Assembly (NCBI GenBank): GCA_014825775.1 | Contig: MVAQ01000120.1 | Span: 1 to 61,491, forward strand | Length of the DNA stretch: 61,491 nt | Reading direction: 5' to 3' | Source: Krasilnikovozyma curviuscula | Lineage: Eukaryota > Basidiomycota > Tremellomycetes > Cystofilobasidiales > Mrakiaceae | Shown here: positions 23,417 through 33,793 of the stretch, piece after piece | Layout of the letters: every line of letters begins with the position of its first letter | Numbering within the stretch: the stretch's first letter is position 1 | The notes under the pieces: generated by a model | Databases searched by the model: none | Seen by the model: the letters and a program-made list of their open reading frames with translations, nothing else | What the model was told of the DNA's origin: nothing | Translations under genes and position numbers: made by a program

Positions 23417-26400
23417 ATGGCCACCCACCCCTACTCTTCGAACCCTCCCTATGGATACGCTGATCCAGGGATGGATGGTCGAAGGCAGCAGCAGGAACAC
23501 CCCTACCCACCTGCAACGCGTATGTCAAACCAGCAGCAGCAGCAGGGAGGCATGATGCACGGCGCTGTAAGTTTTCAAATCCCCCTTGCGTTCTCCTTGC
23601 TTGCCTTGCTGATCTCCAGTTTGCTTGCAGCCATACGCGTTTTCAAACCAGCAGGATCAGAAGATGCATCAGCAACAGCAACAGCAGCAGCAGCATCCTC
23701 AGCTTCAGCGACAGAATCAGCAGCCTCCTCCTCTTCCCCAAGGCACCTCAGTGATGCCGCCGCCCAACCCGCCCATTTTCATGGGGAGCAGTGTACCACC
23801 CGCACCAGCTCCAGGAGAGAAGGAGAAGAAGGAGTCAGGTCCCTCTGACTTCATCAAGCGTCTGTTCAAGTGGGTAGTGCAACTTTTCGGCCATTCGGGT
23901 TTTTTGTGACGAATGCGGTAGCATGCGGCGGGAGTGCTGATCAATGTTCTTGACTCTCTTGCCTCTATACTTGCTGAACAATGTAGGATGTTGGAAGATC
24001 AGACTTATTCTCATGTTGTCAGTTGGACACCTAACGGTGACTCGTTCAGAGTCAAGGATATGAACGAGTTTACGACGAGAATACTGTGAGTAGCAAATTC
24101 CCCCCTCTGTGTATCTACTACGCTGCTCTGACTGACGGTCCTTTCTCTAATCCGTTAGGCCTCAAACTTTCAGGCATTCAAATTTTGCTTCGTTTGTTCG
24201 TCAATTGAACAAATACGACTTTCATAAGGTACGCATCTGACCTTCGTCGTCAGCGAGACATTTTGAACTACCCCAAACTGAACTGCGGGTAACCTTCTTT
24301 TCCATACATCCTGCAGGTCAAGAACGGAGATGAATCTGCTGCGATGTATGGTGAGAACTCGTGGGAGTTCAAGCACCCTCAGTTCAACTCCAGGAGTAAA
24401 GATTCACTGGAATTTATCAAGGTCAGCTTGCGCTCGATTCTCCTACAAGATAAAAGGCTGCAATGGCTGAATTTTTTCTTCTTAAAAATATCTAGCGAAA
24501 GCCACCTACTCAGAAGAAGGTTGTCCTTCCCACGACTGCCAACGGCTCACCACCGAACCAAGATTCCCCGACGAGTAACGCCCCTTATCCAAACCTGAAT
24601 AACGTCCCCCTTGCATCCCAACACATGCCTCCACCTGTTGTCTCTAACGACCCTACCGTTTCAAGCCTCCAAGCTCAAATCTCGTCGCTTCTCAAGACTC
24701 AGAATGAGATGCACGGCCATATTGCCAGTTTAACGAGGAACTATCAAGCGGTGACGAGTGATTTAGTCGGTTATCAGAGAAATATGATGGCTCAAGATCA
24801 GTTGATGCAGGGCTTGGTGCAGTATCTCGTCAACCTGGAGGCTGGTATGTGACAGCGTTTACTTCCACGCTCCCGCTCTTCTCCCTCTTACTGATTCTGT
24901 CGTTCTATCCCGCGGCCCACAGAGAAAGAACGTTTGCGAGAAGGATCTGGATCTTCCAACAATTCTGGCTCACCGCCTGAATTCGTTCCCTCTCAATCCG
25001 CACAGAAGCTCCTCAACTCGTACGACGCGGTTCGACGAGCCTCTTACGACCAAATGGCAGACTACAACCGACGAATGTCGTACAGCATTGGAAATGAAAA
25101 CACTGTAGAGACTTACAATGGTATCAACCCGTACTCTTCACCGTATGACCCCAGTCGAGAAGACTCCAGTCGTTCTTCGGTTAACAGCTCCAAGCCACTT
25201 TTCTCGACGGGTGTCGTCAACCAGTTCCAACCTCAGCCCAATGCGCCACCGCTCCAGCAGTCCATTGACCCCTTCTCTCAAGGCCCTTCTGGATCGCAGT
25301 CGTATGCTACTAATCCTCAACAACAACCTCAGAATGGACGTCTTGGACCGATGTTCTCGACGCACCAACTTTCACCACTCGCAGGGCACGACTTGCCATA
25401 CAACGACGACAATAACAACAACTCGGCCAACAGTAACCATCAGACGTCCCCGCCAGTACAGAATGGCAGCCCTTACCACCAGACGAACCAGAACGCCCCC
25501 GGGGGACCTCTCCAGCCCACGCCTCAACACATGCCGTCAGTATTTGCCAACATATTTGGATCGTCAACACCAAGTTCAGGGCCGTCTACGGTCATCGTGT
25601 CTGGTTCGGGCGATAACGTGCGGGTCCGTGCGGCTGGCGCGAGGTCGAACCAGTACGTTCCCGGGTGGACTTCTGCGCCTAGGGTGCTGATTGTCGAGGA
25701 CGACGCAGTATATCGAAAGATGTCAAGTAAGCTGCTACAGGTGTTCGGGTGCACGATTGATTATGCCGTCGATGGTGTTTCTGCCGTCAACAAAATGAAT
25801 GTTGAGAAGTATGATTTGGTTTTGATGGTCAGCGCCTGCCTTTTTTCTCGCCTGCCTTTCAGGTTCAACTCTCTAATGTTTTCTGTTCTTATAATTAGGA
25901 TATTGTTATGCCTAATCTGGATGGTATCTCTGCGACGTCTATGATTCGACAATTTGATCCTCAGAGTAAGTGAAGTTTTCTTACTTCCTCGAGGATCACA
26001 TTACTGATCGTCTTTATCTTCAGCTCCAATCATCTCCATGACGTCTAACTCGAATCCTGATCAAATTATGTCCTATATGAGTCACGGCATGACTGGTCAT
26101 CTTGCCAAGCCTTTCAGCAAAGAGGGTCTCCTTGGAATGTTGGAGGTGAGTCTGAATGAAGCGATCTTTCAGCCCGCGCTGGCCTGATAGTCGAAATCTT
26201 TTGCTTTCCAGAAACACCTGATACACATGAAACAGATCCAGCAGCTCGTCACTGAAATACCGCGGCAGATTGGTGTCCCTCCTCTTTCTGACAACGGAGT
26301 CCAGGACGCTCTCACTCATGGTGCCCACGCGCTTCAGAACGGCATGGCCTCTCTCGAAGACGGCAACATTGTGAATCCCTTCTCGTCTATGGGTATTCCA

Positions 26401-26556
26401 GATGACGAGTACCTTAGCATGCTCGCGTCAATGATTGCTGGCGATGGAGACCAGACTCTCGGTGGTATGGGCGCTGGAACGTCCAAGAGAGGGTTTGAGG
26501 ACGACGAGGTAATAGATCGAGATGGAAAGAGAGGCAGGTTTGAGATCATTGAGTAG
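23417..26556 (+). CDS. SKN7: Skn7/Prr1 stress transcription factor (HSF domain + response-regulator receiver)
   Basis: Nuclear regulator of oxidative and cell-wall stress at the output end of the Sln1-Ypd1 phosphorelay. Ten exons: 23417-23566, 23631-23869, 23987-24085, 24159-24228, 24317-24421, 24496-24844, 24923-25827, 25899-25965, 26024-26145, 26212-26556 (816 aa). Order: Q-rich N-terminus with CAG/CAA runs, HSF-type DNA-binding domain (about 107-210; WTPNGDSFRV, FASFVRQLNKYDFHKV), coiled coil (about 250-300), long S/N/Q-rich linker, receiver domain (about 590-710). Receiver residues seen: acidic pair in VEDD, phospho-acceptor Asp in DIVMPNLDG, Thr in MTSNSN, Lys in LAKPF. All key residues are intact. 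Confidence 0.96.
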
Positions 26557-27211
26557 AGAATCTGAGTGTAGTATACCACAAAGACTTCCAACCAGATTCA
26601 CTTTGTAGACCTTTTATTTTTATTAGCATGTGGACTTTTCTCTCGACATGTGGCACTTTTTTATGTACATTTTGTTGGTCTTTTGGTTATATTATCTGTT
26701 TGCTTTTATATGTACTGTTCGCTATGAGATGAGTATATCCTTTTCTCTTTTTTTTTTACCTCTGTGACAGAATCTTTCAGCTTGGGAGTGACGACGCGGA
26801 TGGAAGGTTGTTTTCAGTGGCGCCGCGACTTCTCAGATTTATCCATATCTAGCTTCACGAGGTACAATTTCTCCTAGGTACAACTCCAGGCACGGTAACA
26901 GTGGGGATCCAGACTCATTTCCATTGAGAGAAACCAAAATGAGCTTCTGGCGGAAGGCGACGTCTCGTCTCCCCACCCGAGACATCCACCATCACCTTGT
27001 GCAATCGCTTATGGTAATGCTTCCCTCTTCCGCCTTCCTCCCTTCCCTCCCGGTACTTATTTCTCTTGGGTATAAGTATAAAGGGGCTTGATAGTGAGAA
27101 AAGTAGCCCACTTAGATTCCAGCTTCAACTCCCAGCTTCCTTTGGTATTCACCGCGGTCCAGGAAACACCGTAAACAGGTCGTTCTTTCTCGTCTACACT
27201 CTCTTTCAATC
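26557..27211. promoter_or_regulatory. SKN7 3' UTR and promoter of the four-TM gene
   Basis: AT-rich 3' UTR with T runs to about 26760. A TATA-like element, TATAAGTATAAAGG (27071-27084), lies about 130 nt upstream of the next ATG and is a plausible core promoter. Confidence 0.45.
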
Positions 27212-28251
27212 ATGTCAACCACCCAACGGACTTTCATGGGGTATGAAGTTGTCTCTGTTCAGCCTCCGACCGTTAATCTGACCATAATTTACTCTGTAGC
27301 TGCATTCCAGTCAGACTCGGTGCTTTGATCATTTCCATCGCTGTCTGTGCCTTGGCCGTTGTTGAAGCTGTCCAGACCTGGAAGTACTACAAAGGTCAGA
27401 CGTTTCGTGCCTTCTCATATTTCACATCTTCTAATTTGTCTCGTTGGCTTCATTGTTTCATAGGTTTGGTGGACCCTAGCAAGTTCCTGTTAGGAACCAC
27501 CATCGCTATCGGCGCCGCCTGGTGTCTGTTGGCTGCGATTGCTCTGTTTGGCTTCGTCGGGGCTACGTTTGCTGCTAGGAAGCTTATCAGCATGTTCCAC
27601 ACTCTTTTGGTGTAAGTGGACGAGATCAACTGTTGACATTCAGCACGATAACCCAGCTGATATGTTGTGATTCAGTCTCGATCTTTTTGTCAACATTGGT
27701 CTCGGCATCATGCAAATCTACAACATCTGGAAGGGGGGAGAGGAACAAGTCGTCAAGAACTGTGGTGAGACCGTGGCCATGATTGACGAGGAGCTCGCCA
27801 AGCTGGACTCAAGCTCCACTGGCATAAGCGCAGATGAGTGCAAGAACTTCTACCAGGGGTAAGCAGGTTTGAATTTGATCTTCCAAGTGCTTCACTGACC
27901 CCCTTGCTTGTGCACCAGCTACAAATACCTTCTGATGTAAGTGATATTGTCGACATTTGACGTTTGCTTTCGCCGTTTTCTTTGACTGACTCTCACCCTC
28001 TGTCGAACAATAGCGTTGGCTTCATCATCTTGATTCTCCTCAACATCTACTTGATCAACATTGTCCGCAAATACAGCCTGCAGCTCAAGGACGACAAGGA
28101 CAAGGCTGACATCAAAGCCATTAAGAAGTCCCTGTTGGAGGACAACGCTAACAGATCCTCCAGAGCTCCATCTAGAGACATGGAGAAGATCGGAAACACT
28201 GGCACACCTCTCGTCCCTGGAAAGAAGTCTATCTTCTCCGGTAGAAACTAA
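27212..28251 (+). CDS. four-transmembrane protein of unknown function
   Basis: Six exons: 27212-27240, 27300-27394, 27464-27611, 27676-27858, 27919-27936 (18 nt), 28014-28251 (236 aa). Four hydrophobic segments: about 13-34, 48-72, 84-108 and 158-178. The loop between segments 3 and 4 (about 50 residues) carries two Cys (NCGETV, ECKNF), reminiscent of the large loop of tetraspanins, but the CCG signature is missing. The C-terminal tail of about 58 residues is charged (KDDKDKADIK) and likely cytosolic. Role not known; a tetraspan surface or endomembrane protein is the safest wording. A TATA-like element upstream suggests regulated or strong expression. Confidence 0.75.
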
Positions 28252-28496
28252 GAAGGATGGAAGAAGCGGTCATTTGACCTTGAGGAATACCACATCGCAG
28301 CGCACACATCGTCGCATTCTAGCTTTAACTTCCGTAGTTTGTACAACCACAGATACCATACTCCTTTTCGATATATTCCAGCGACAAAGGAAAACATACG
28401 TCGTGGCATAAACTATGCAATAGATCGTTAAGGAAAAGGTAGGAACAGGATGAAAACATGCAATGTCGAGTACAACACTCATTGTCAAAAACACTA

Positions 28497-30021
28497 TTAG
28501 ACGATAATCTCATCAACTTTTGCTCTGCTTAAACAAAACCCCTGTGCATTAAAGGATGAAAAGAAGTCTCGAGATCAGTCAGGAAACCCAGGAAAGTCAG
28601 ATTTAAGAGAGGTAGCTTACAGGCCCAACCCAGACTCCACACCCACAGCTAACACCGCTCCAATCAAAATTGCCCAGCTTCTTTCCACCTACACACTTAG
28701 GGTTGGGGCAAAGAAGCTTTCCTTGAGTTTCTCCCACCGCAATCTGGGTAGCCATCCAGTCCATCTATTAGATCGCAGTTTAACAAGCCAACTCGGAGTC
28801 AGTCATCTTGACAATCAACACCAACGAAATCGGGGAACGTTTCACAAGAAACAAATCTCACAGGCTCAAGGAAGTAACCCGAGCACTTTGGACTAGCCAA
28901 AATCTGCTTTGGGATCTTAGGTAACAAAGGGTTGATCATTGCAGCCGGAACAGCAGGCCCACCAATTTCTTCCTTGATATGAATCACATTCTCATACTGC
29001 CCCAGTATCATTCGACAGCTTCCGCATCGCAATTTCCGGGTCATCCCATTTGGAATGGGCGACTGGGGCTGTCGTTGTGTTTCAGATGGTGCAAAGTGCT
29101 GTGATGAGACTGGAATTGAAGTTGGACCGTCTGATAGAACGAGAGAGGTGAAATACGGCAGTTATTAATAAATGAGCAATAATGATGTCAATGAGGTGAT
29201 TCTGAGTAGGAATGTGGAGACGAGATATGGCTGGGTGCGGAAACTTACTGAGCACCTGATCTACGCTACGCTGCAGGTAGAAATCACGAATCTCTCTCGA
29301 AGCCGCTGGGTCAACAGACCATTTGGCACATTCAAAGAGCCTCAGTTGCTTCAAGAATGTCTGCGACGGTCTGTGAGTGTTAAGGGTGAGCGACTTGAGA
29401 GAGAGGGAGCAACTGAACAAGCGACTCACTCGGCACAAGGCCTAGCTTCTTTCACCATCGTATATGCTTCCTCTAACCCGACCTTCTCTGTCTTCATCAC
29501 ATAAGCCATGACGATAGCCGAACTTCGACTCATTCCCGCTTGACAGTGTACCAGCACCTTTCCTTCTCCCTTCTCCGCAAACTCCTTGAGCGAGGACTCT
29601 AGCCATTTTACTGCAGGTGGAATTTCAGGCAATAGTAGTGAGGAGGAGAGGTCGTCCATTTCGATCTGAAGGTGGTTTGAGGGTTCTATCGACTGGATTG
29701 CGGAGCAAGTTCAAGCGCAAGTCATCAACATTCACTCTGAAGACTTCCAAAGCGACTTATTCACCTGTGCAATATTCACAGGACCTCGAAGGATACTCAT
29801 GACCTTTGTTATGCCCTTCTCTTTCAACAAAGTGGAATCTTGTGCTCCAATGATATCACCGCAGAACAATCCCGGTATAATTTCATTTAGATGTTGGGAA
29901 ACCAGCGCTGTTTCTTCAGCTAAATTGACATTGAACGAGCAATGATCTCAGTCAGCTCAGACCTTCGCAAAAGAAGAAGCAAGGCGGGAAATAGGAACAA
30001 ACTTGGAAATTCTGCCGTCAT
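28497..30021 (-). CDS. YVH1: dual-specificity phosphatase Yvh1 with zinc-binding C-terminus
   Basis: Phosphatase-family protein that in yeast releases Mrt4 from pre-60S ribosomes. Seven exons: 30021-30003 (19 nt), 29919-29765, 29692-29430, 29370-29249, 29109-28862, 28764-28621, 28541-28497 (331 aa). Seen: NEIIPGLFCGD, GITKVMSILRGP, the active-site loop HCQAGMSRSSA, and ARPCAEPSQTFLKQLRLFE. The C-terminal zinc domain has RKLRCGSCR, CSGYFLEPMDWM, LLCPNPKCVGGKKLGNFDWSG and CGCGVWVGP, then the typical end FCLSRAKVDEIIV. In yeast the zinc domain, not phosphatase activity, is needed for ribosome assembly. Divergent from the RER2-like gene. Confidence 0.95.
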
Positions 30022-30292
30022 AGTTTATTTGAGCCTCGCTGAAGCTTGTTTCGCCGGGTGAATTTTGTATACAAGCGGTTGTTAAACTCACGACGAGCTG
30101 CATGTACCAGTTTGAGTTAAGATATCAGTCAAATAACAATTTCTTGAATTGGTTCGAACGTTTTGGATGGAAGTCAACCTCGCGCTATATTTTTTTCGCT
30201 GCAAACCAGCACAGGAGCTCCCAAAAAACTTGAGGCTTTTCCCCTATGGGATCCGACTTGGAAAGGGGCAGGAAAATAGCAGCAGCAGGACT
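30022..30292. promoter_or_regulatory. compact divergent promoter, YVH1 / cis-prenyltransferase
   Basis: 271 nt between two start codons. Contains a CGCTATATTTTTTT stretch near 30180-30200. No separate gene. Confidence 0.35.
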
Positions 30293-31522
30293 ATGAGCAT
30301 AGTCTCCCTCATCTACAGCATTTGGAAATGGATTCACAGCCTTCTCACACGCCTGGTCCTCGCCACGCTCTCAGCTGGCCCAATCCCGAAACACCTAGCG
30401 TTTGTGTTGGATGGGAATAGAAGGTTTGCAAGAGAGAAAGGCCAGCAGGTTGTTGAAGGGCATGCTCAGGGGTTTGAGAGCTTGAAGAGGGTCAGTTCTA
30501 CTCAAGAGTCGTTTCACATTCGCTGGCACGACGAGTAAGTTGCTGACAACCTTTTTTCCCATACACTTTACACATATATCGACTGGCAGGTATTAGAGCT
30601 GTGTTTAAGATTGGATGTTGAGTGTGTGACTGTATATGTCTTTTCGATCGAGAACTTCTCACGACCGAAGGATGAAGTAGACGCCTTGATGGATATGGCA
30701 AGGGGAAGGTTCAGGGAGCTGGCAGACAAAGGGTGAGTACTCGTATTAATTCACAATCTTACCTGATTCCGTGAAACCTGACCTTTGGTGTAGAGCGCTG
30801 CTGGATCGATATGGTGTTCGCGTTAACATGATAGGCCAAGTCTCCCTCCTACCTCCAGACGTCCGAAATTCAGTGAGAGAGATGGAAGAACTGACGAAAC
30901 ACAACTCTAGGTGAGTTTTGTCCATCCGCGTAAACTGTCTTGGTGTTGTCGTCCTGATAGCGTTCGCGCCTGCTCTGTTCAGAGCGGTACTTAATGTCTG
31001 CATGCCTTACACCTCGCGAGACGAAATCACAACGGCAGTAAACAGCTGCATCCAGAATTGCGTATCAGAATCAAGACCATTGTCGTACGTCCCTTCAGAC
31101 TCGGTATTTACAAAACTGCGCGTGGAGTAACTGACAGGACTTCTTGATTCGTATAGGGAAATAACGTCAGCATCGATAGATCAGCAGCTCTTTACGTCGC
31201 TTGTGAATTCACCACCCTTGGACATCCTTGTTCGCACGAGCGGGGTGCACCGACTCAGCGACTTTCTGTTGTGGCAGGTGAGAAGACCCAGTTGCACTAT
31301 CTGGCAAGCTTTCTGACTAAAACTATCTACTTCTTCTGTATCTAGTGCAACGAGGATACCTATATTCAGTTCGTTGACACCTACTGGCCCGTATTTGGCG
31401 CCAAGGACATGATTCCTATCTTGTTGGAGTGGCAGGGCGATCAGTGGAGGAAGAATTGGAGGAGGAAGAAGAGGAAAGGACGATCTTTAGATACGGGGAA
31501 GGAAGAGATGAAGTCTCGATGA
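30293..31522 (+). CDS. RER2: dehydrodolichyl diphosphate synthase (cis-prenyltransferase)
   Basis: Extends farnesyl-PP with isopentenyl-PP in cis to make dolichol precursors for N-glycosylation at the ER. Six exons: 30293-30490, 30590-30732, 30794-30910, 30983-31084, 31157-31277, 31346-31522 (285 aa). Family motifs: LAFVLDGNRRFAREKG with the catalytic Asp, EGHAQGFESL, VTVYVFSIENFSRPKDEVD, LNVCMPYTSRDEI, ILVRTSGVHRLSDFLLWQC, and the FVDTYWPVFG region. An N-terminal amphipathic/hydrophobic stretch (about 1-30) fits ER association. The catalytic Asp marks it as the active subunit rather than a Nus1 partner. Confidence 0.93.
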
Positions 31523-31763
31523 AAGGGTTCTTTTCTTGTTTGTAGATGGATTTGATTCGCTTGTGGCCTTCTCGTGGCAAGCCTCAGGTATATACGATGT
31601 ACCAAGCTGTCATACAATTGCCTTTGTATCTTCGCGCTCGCTGTAAACACTTAGGACAGACAGGTATACAAGAATTTGTTTTCCAACTTCGTCAAGCATA
31701 CGCTGGGATCACAACATTGGAGGGAGGAGGGGCGACCGCGATGTTTTGGTGGGAATAGCTAAT

Positions 31764-32942
31764 TTAATCCTCCTGCTGCCATTTTGGCAAACCAATGTCT
31801 TCACCAGCCAAGAGTGCCTTATATCTCCTGCTCAAAAAGAATATATTAGCAAAGCCGGTTGAAGTTCGATAAGAGGAAGGGGGGCACTCACGGATTGTCA
31901 CCGAGGCCAGCTTGGACTTGAGGTCGAGCAGCGATGCGATCTAACCAGGCCGAGACCCCGGGTGGCATATCTGATTTCTTAATCCCAACAGTTGGTCCTC
32001 CAAACACCCAAGGGAACGAATAGATGTCTATCAACATGTCGCATGCCAACGTCAGAACTCATTCAAACATCACAGAGACAACACCGAAAAGAGGTTCAAG
32101 TTCAACATACTGACCTGCAATAGAGTACTTTCCACGACCGGATCCAACCAAGTAATCCCTATCTTTCAAACGAAGTTCCAGCACATTGTACAGTCTCTTC
32201 GTCTCCTCAACGTATCTTTTGATACCGTATTCTACCTTGATTGGAGCAAAGGCGCTGAAATGACCAGCCTGGCCTTGCATAGGGCCCACTCCACCATGCG
32301 TGAAAGCAATCCACTGCTCGACTTCACTGACGAAATCGGATCCTTCGTCGGTGGACGGGTCCCACGAAAATAGGTTATCCTTGTCATAGTGTCTCTGGAG
32401 ATACATGATCTCAGCACTTGATTCGAACACCTTGAAGTCGTTTCTGTTGTGGTCAACGATAGCTGGGATGCGGCCGTTCGGATTGATGGCGAGGAACCAA
32501 GGCTCCTTCTGTGGAGGTGGGTTGGCGCCGATGTTGATTGTGATGGGTTTGTAGTCGAACCCTGTCTTGGCGTTATACGCAGCTTTGAGTTCTTCTACCA
32601 TGATTTGGAGCTGGCGATGGCAGCGAAAGTTGGATACAATCAGATTCAGATCCATTTCCCACGTGGTGACAATACAGTCAAAGGATAGAACACTCACTTT
32701 GACACCGTTCGGTGTTCCCAAAGTGTAGAGAGAGATTGGTTTGAAGGAGACCATCTTCGAAGGAGATTTGATGAAGGCACTGAGGGATATCGGGACGTCT
32801 GCTAGTAAAGTTAACGAATTGATTAGTACCCAAAATGCAGCTGAAGCCCAATTTTCTGGCAACACACACCTTGATGGTAGAAATAGGCAGCTAGAATTGT
32901 GATAAGTGAGAGGATGAGAATCAGAATCTGGTTGGAAGGCAT
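31764..32942 (-). CDS. URE2-like glutathione S-transferase with N-terminal membrane anchor
   Basis: Five exons: 32942-32870, 32801-32698 (acceptor could be 3 nt later), 32610-32115, 32027-31892, 31827-31764 (290 aa). Residues 5-23 form a strongly hydrophobic segment (ILILILSLITILAAY), followed by a linker. The thioredoxin-like GST N-domain starts ISLYTLGTPNGVK and contains NPNGRIPAIVD and FESSAEIMYL (glutathione-binding Ser). The helical C-domain ends GLPKWQQED. Ure2/YfcG-type GSTs conjugate glutathione or reduce disulfides. No asparagine-rich prion domain is present, so this is an enzyme rather than the nitrogen regulator. It converges with the prenyltransferase gene, 241 nt apart. Confidence 0.88.
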
Positions 32943-33793
32943 CTCAGGAAGGGACCTCATCACTTTCAGCTAGCTTTTTCTGGCAGTCCATCTCGAGCGG
33001 TGGCGTTGGTGCTTTATTTAATGAGTAAGCAGGGGGATTGTTTACAAATTGGGCAAAGTCGTCATTCCTGCTGACGCAGGGGTGGATCAGTCCTTATTTT
33101 CCAATCGAGGAGTAGCGAACTGAATAGGGCACATCTGCTTATGTGGTAAGGCGAGCAGGAGGAATGAGGACGATCAGCTGACGATTGTGAGCTTGCTATA
33201 CACAAATCGCAAGGATTTGAAAGCATCGTAGAACCTTACTTCAACTCCTTAAGACTGACTTTAAATTTAACAGATGAGTCGCAAATAGTTGCCAGAAAGT
33301 TCACCCTGATTGAAGAAAGAATGGGCGCGCAGTGAGCAAACCGTGTCGAGAAGCCACAGCCGAGGTGAGATCTGGTCGTCGTTTTTTACTTCTGCCATAA
33401 AGCGAGCAGCAGATTTCTAGCTTCGTTGCCAAACCCGACAGATATCAAATTCACGAAAAAGGATAAAAGAGACGGGTGGACCTTTGCTGGGATGTGTGCG
33501 CTCGTTGCTGTGAGATTGAAATTGAACTTGGCCCGTTTCAAGGACGCACAAGTTAGAACTAGACACACACACGAAGAATCCATGGACAATACCCTTTCCT
33601 GATGAGGCCGAACGTACGAGCTTGTAGCACTATGCTTTTCAGACCTAATTGTGCGGTTTCTTGTGCAGAGTCTGTCTGGGCTTTTATGCGCCCTAAAGCT
33701 CTGTTATGAAGGTGAGCTTAGCCCGGCGTTGATGGTTATCTGTTACCATCCAAAGTACTATCAAAGCTCAGGCAAAAAGCTTCTATCAACTAT
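32943..33793. other. intergenic, GST promoter and DNAJC11 3' side
   Basis: 851 nt. Upstream region of the GST gene includes a TTTATTTAATGA tract near 33012. Short open frames (for example about 33386-33589, minus) have no support. Nothing else recognised. Confidence 0.4.

Noticed and set aside
23640..23720. CAG/CAA-rich tract in SKN7 as a frameshift-causing repeat
   Set aside because: The frame continues correctly into the HSF domain; it is a normal poly-Gln segment of such factors.
31236..31270. Val instead of Glu after SG in the RTSG-x-RLSDFLLWQ motif of the cis-prenyltransferase, looking like loss of a key residue
   Set aside because: From memory, fungal Rer2 proteins also carry Val here, so this is likely the normal fungal form; the catalytic Asp and other motifs are intact.
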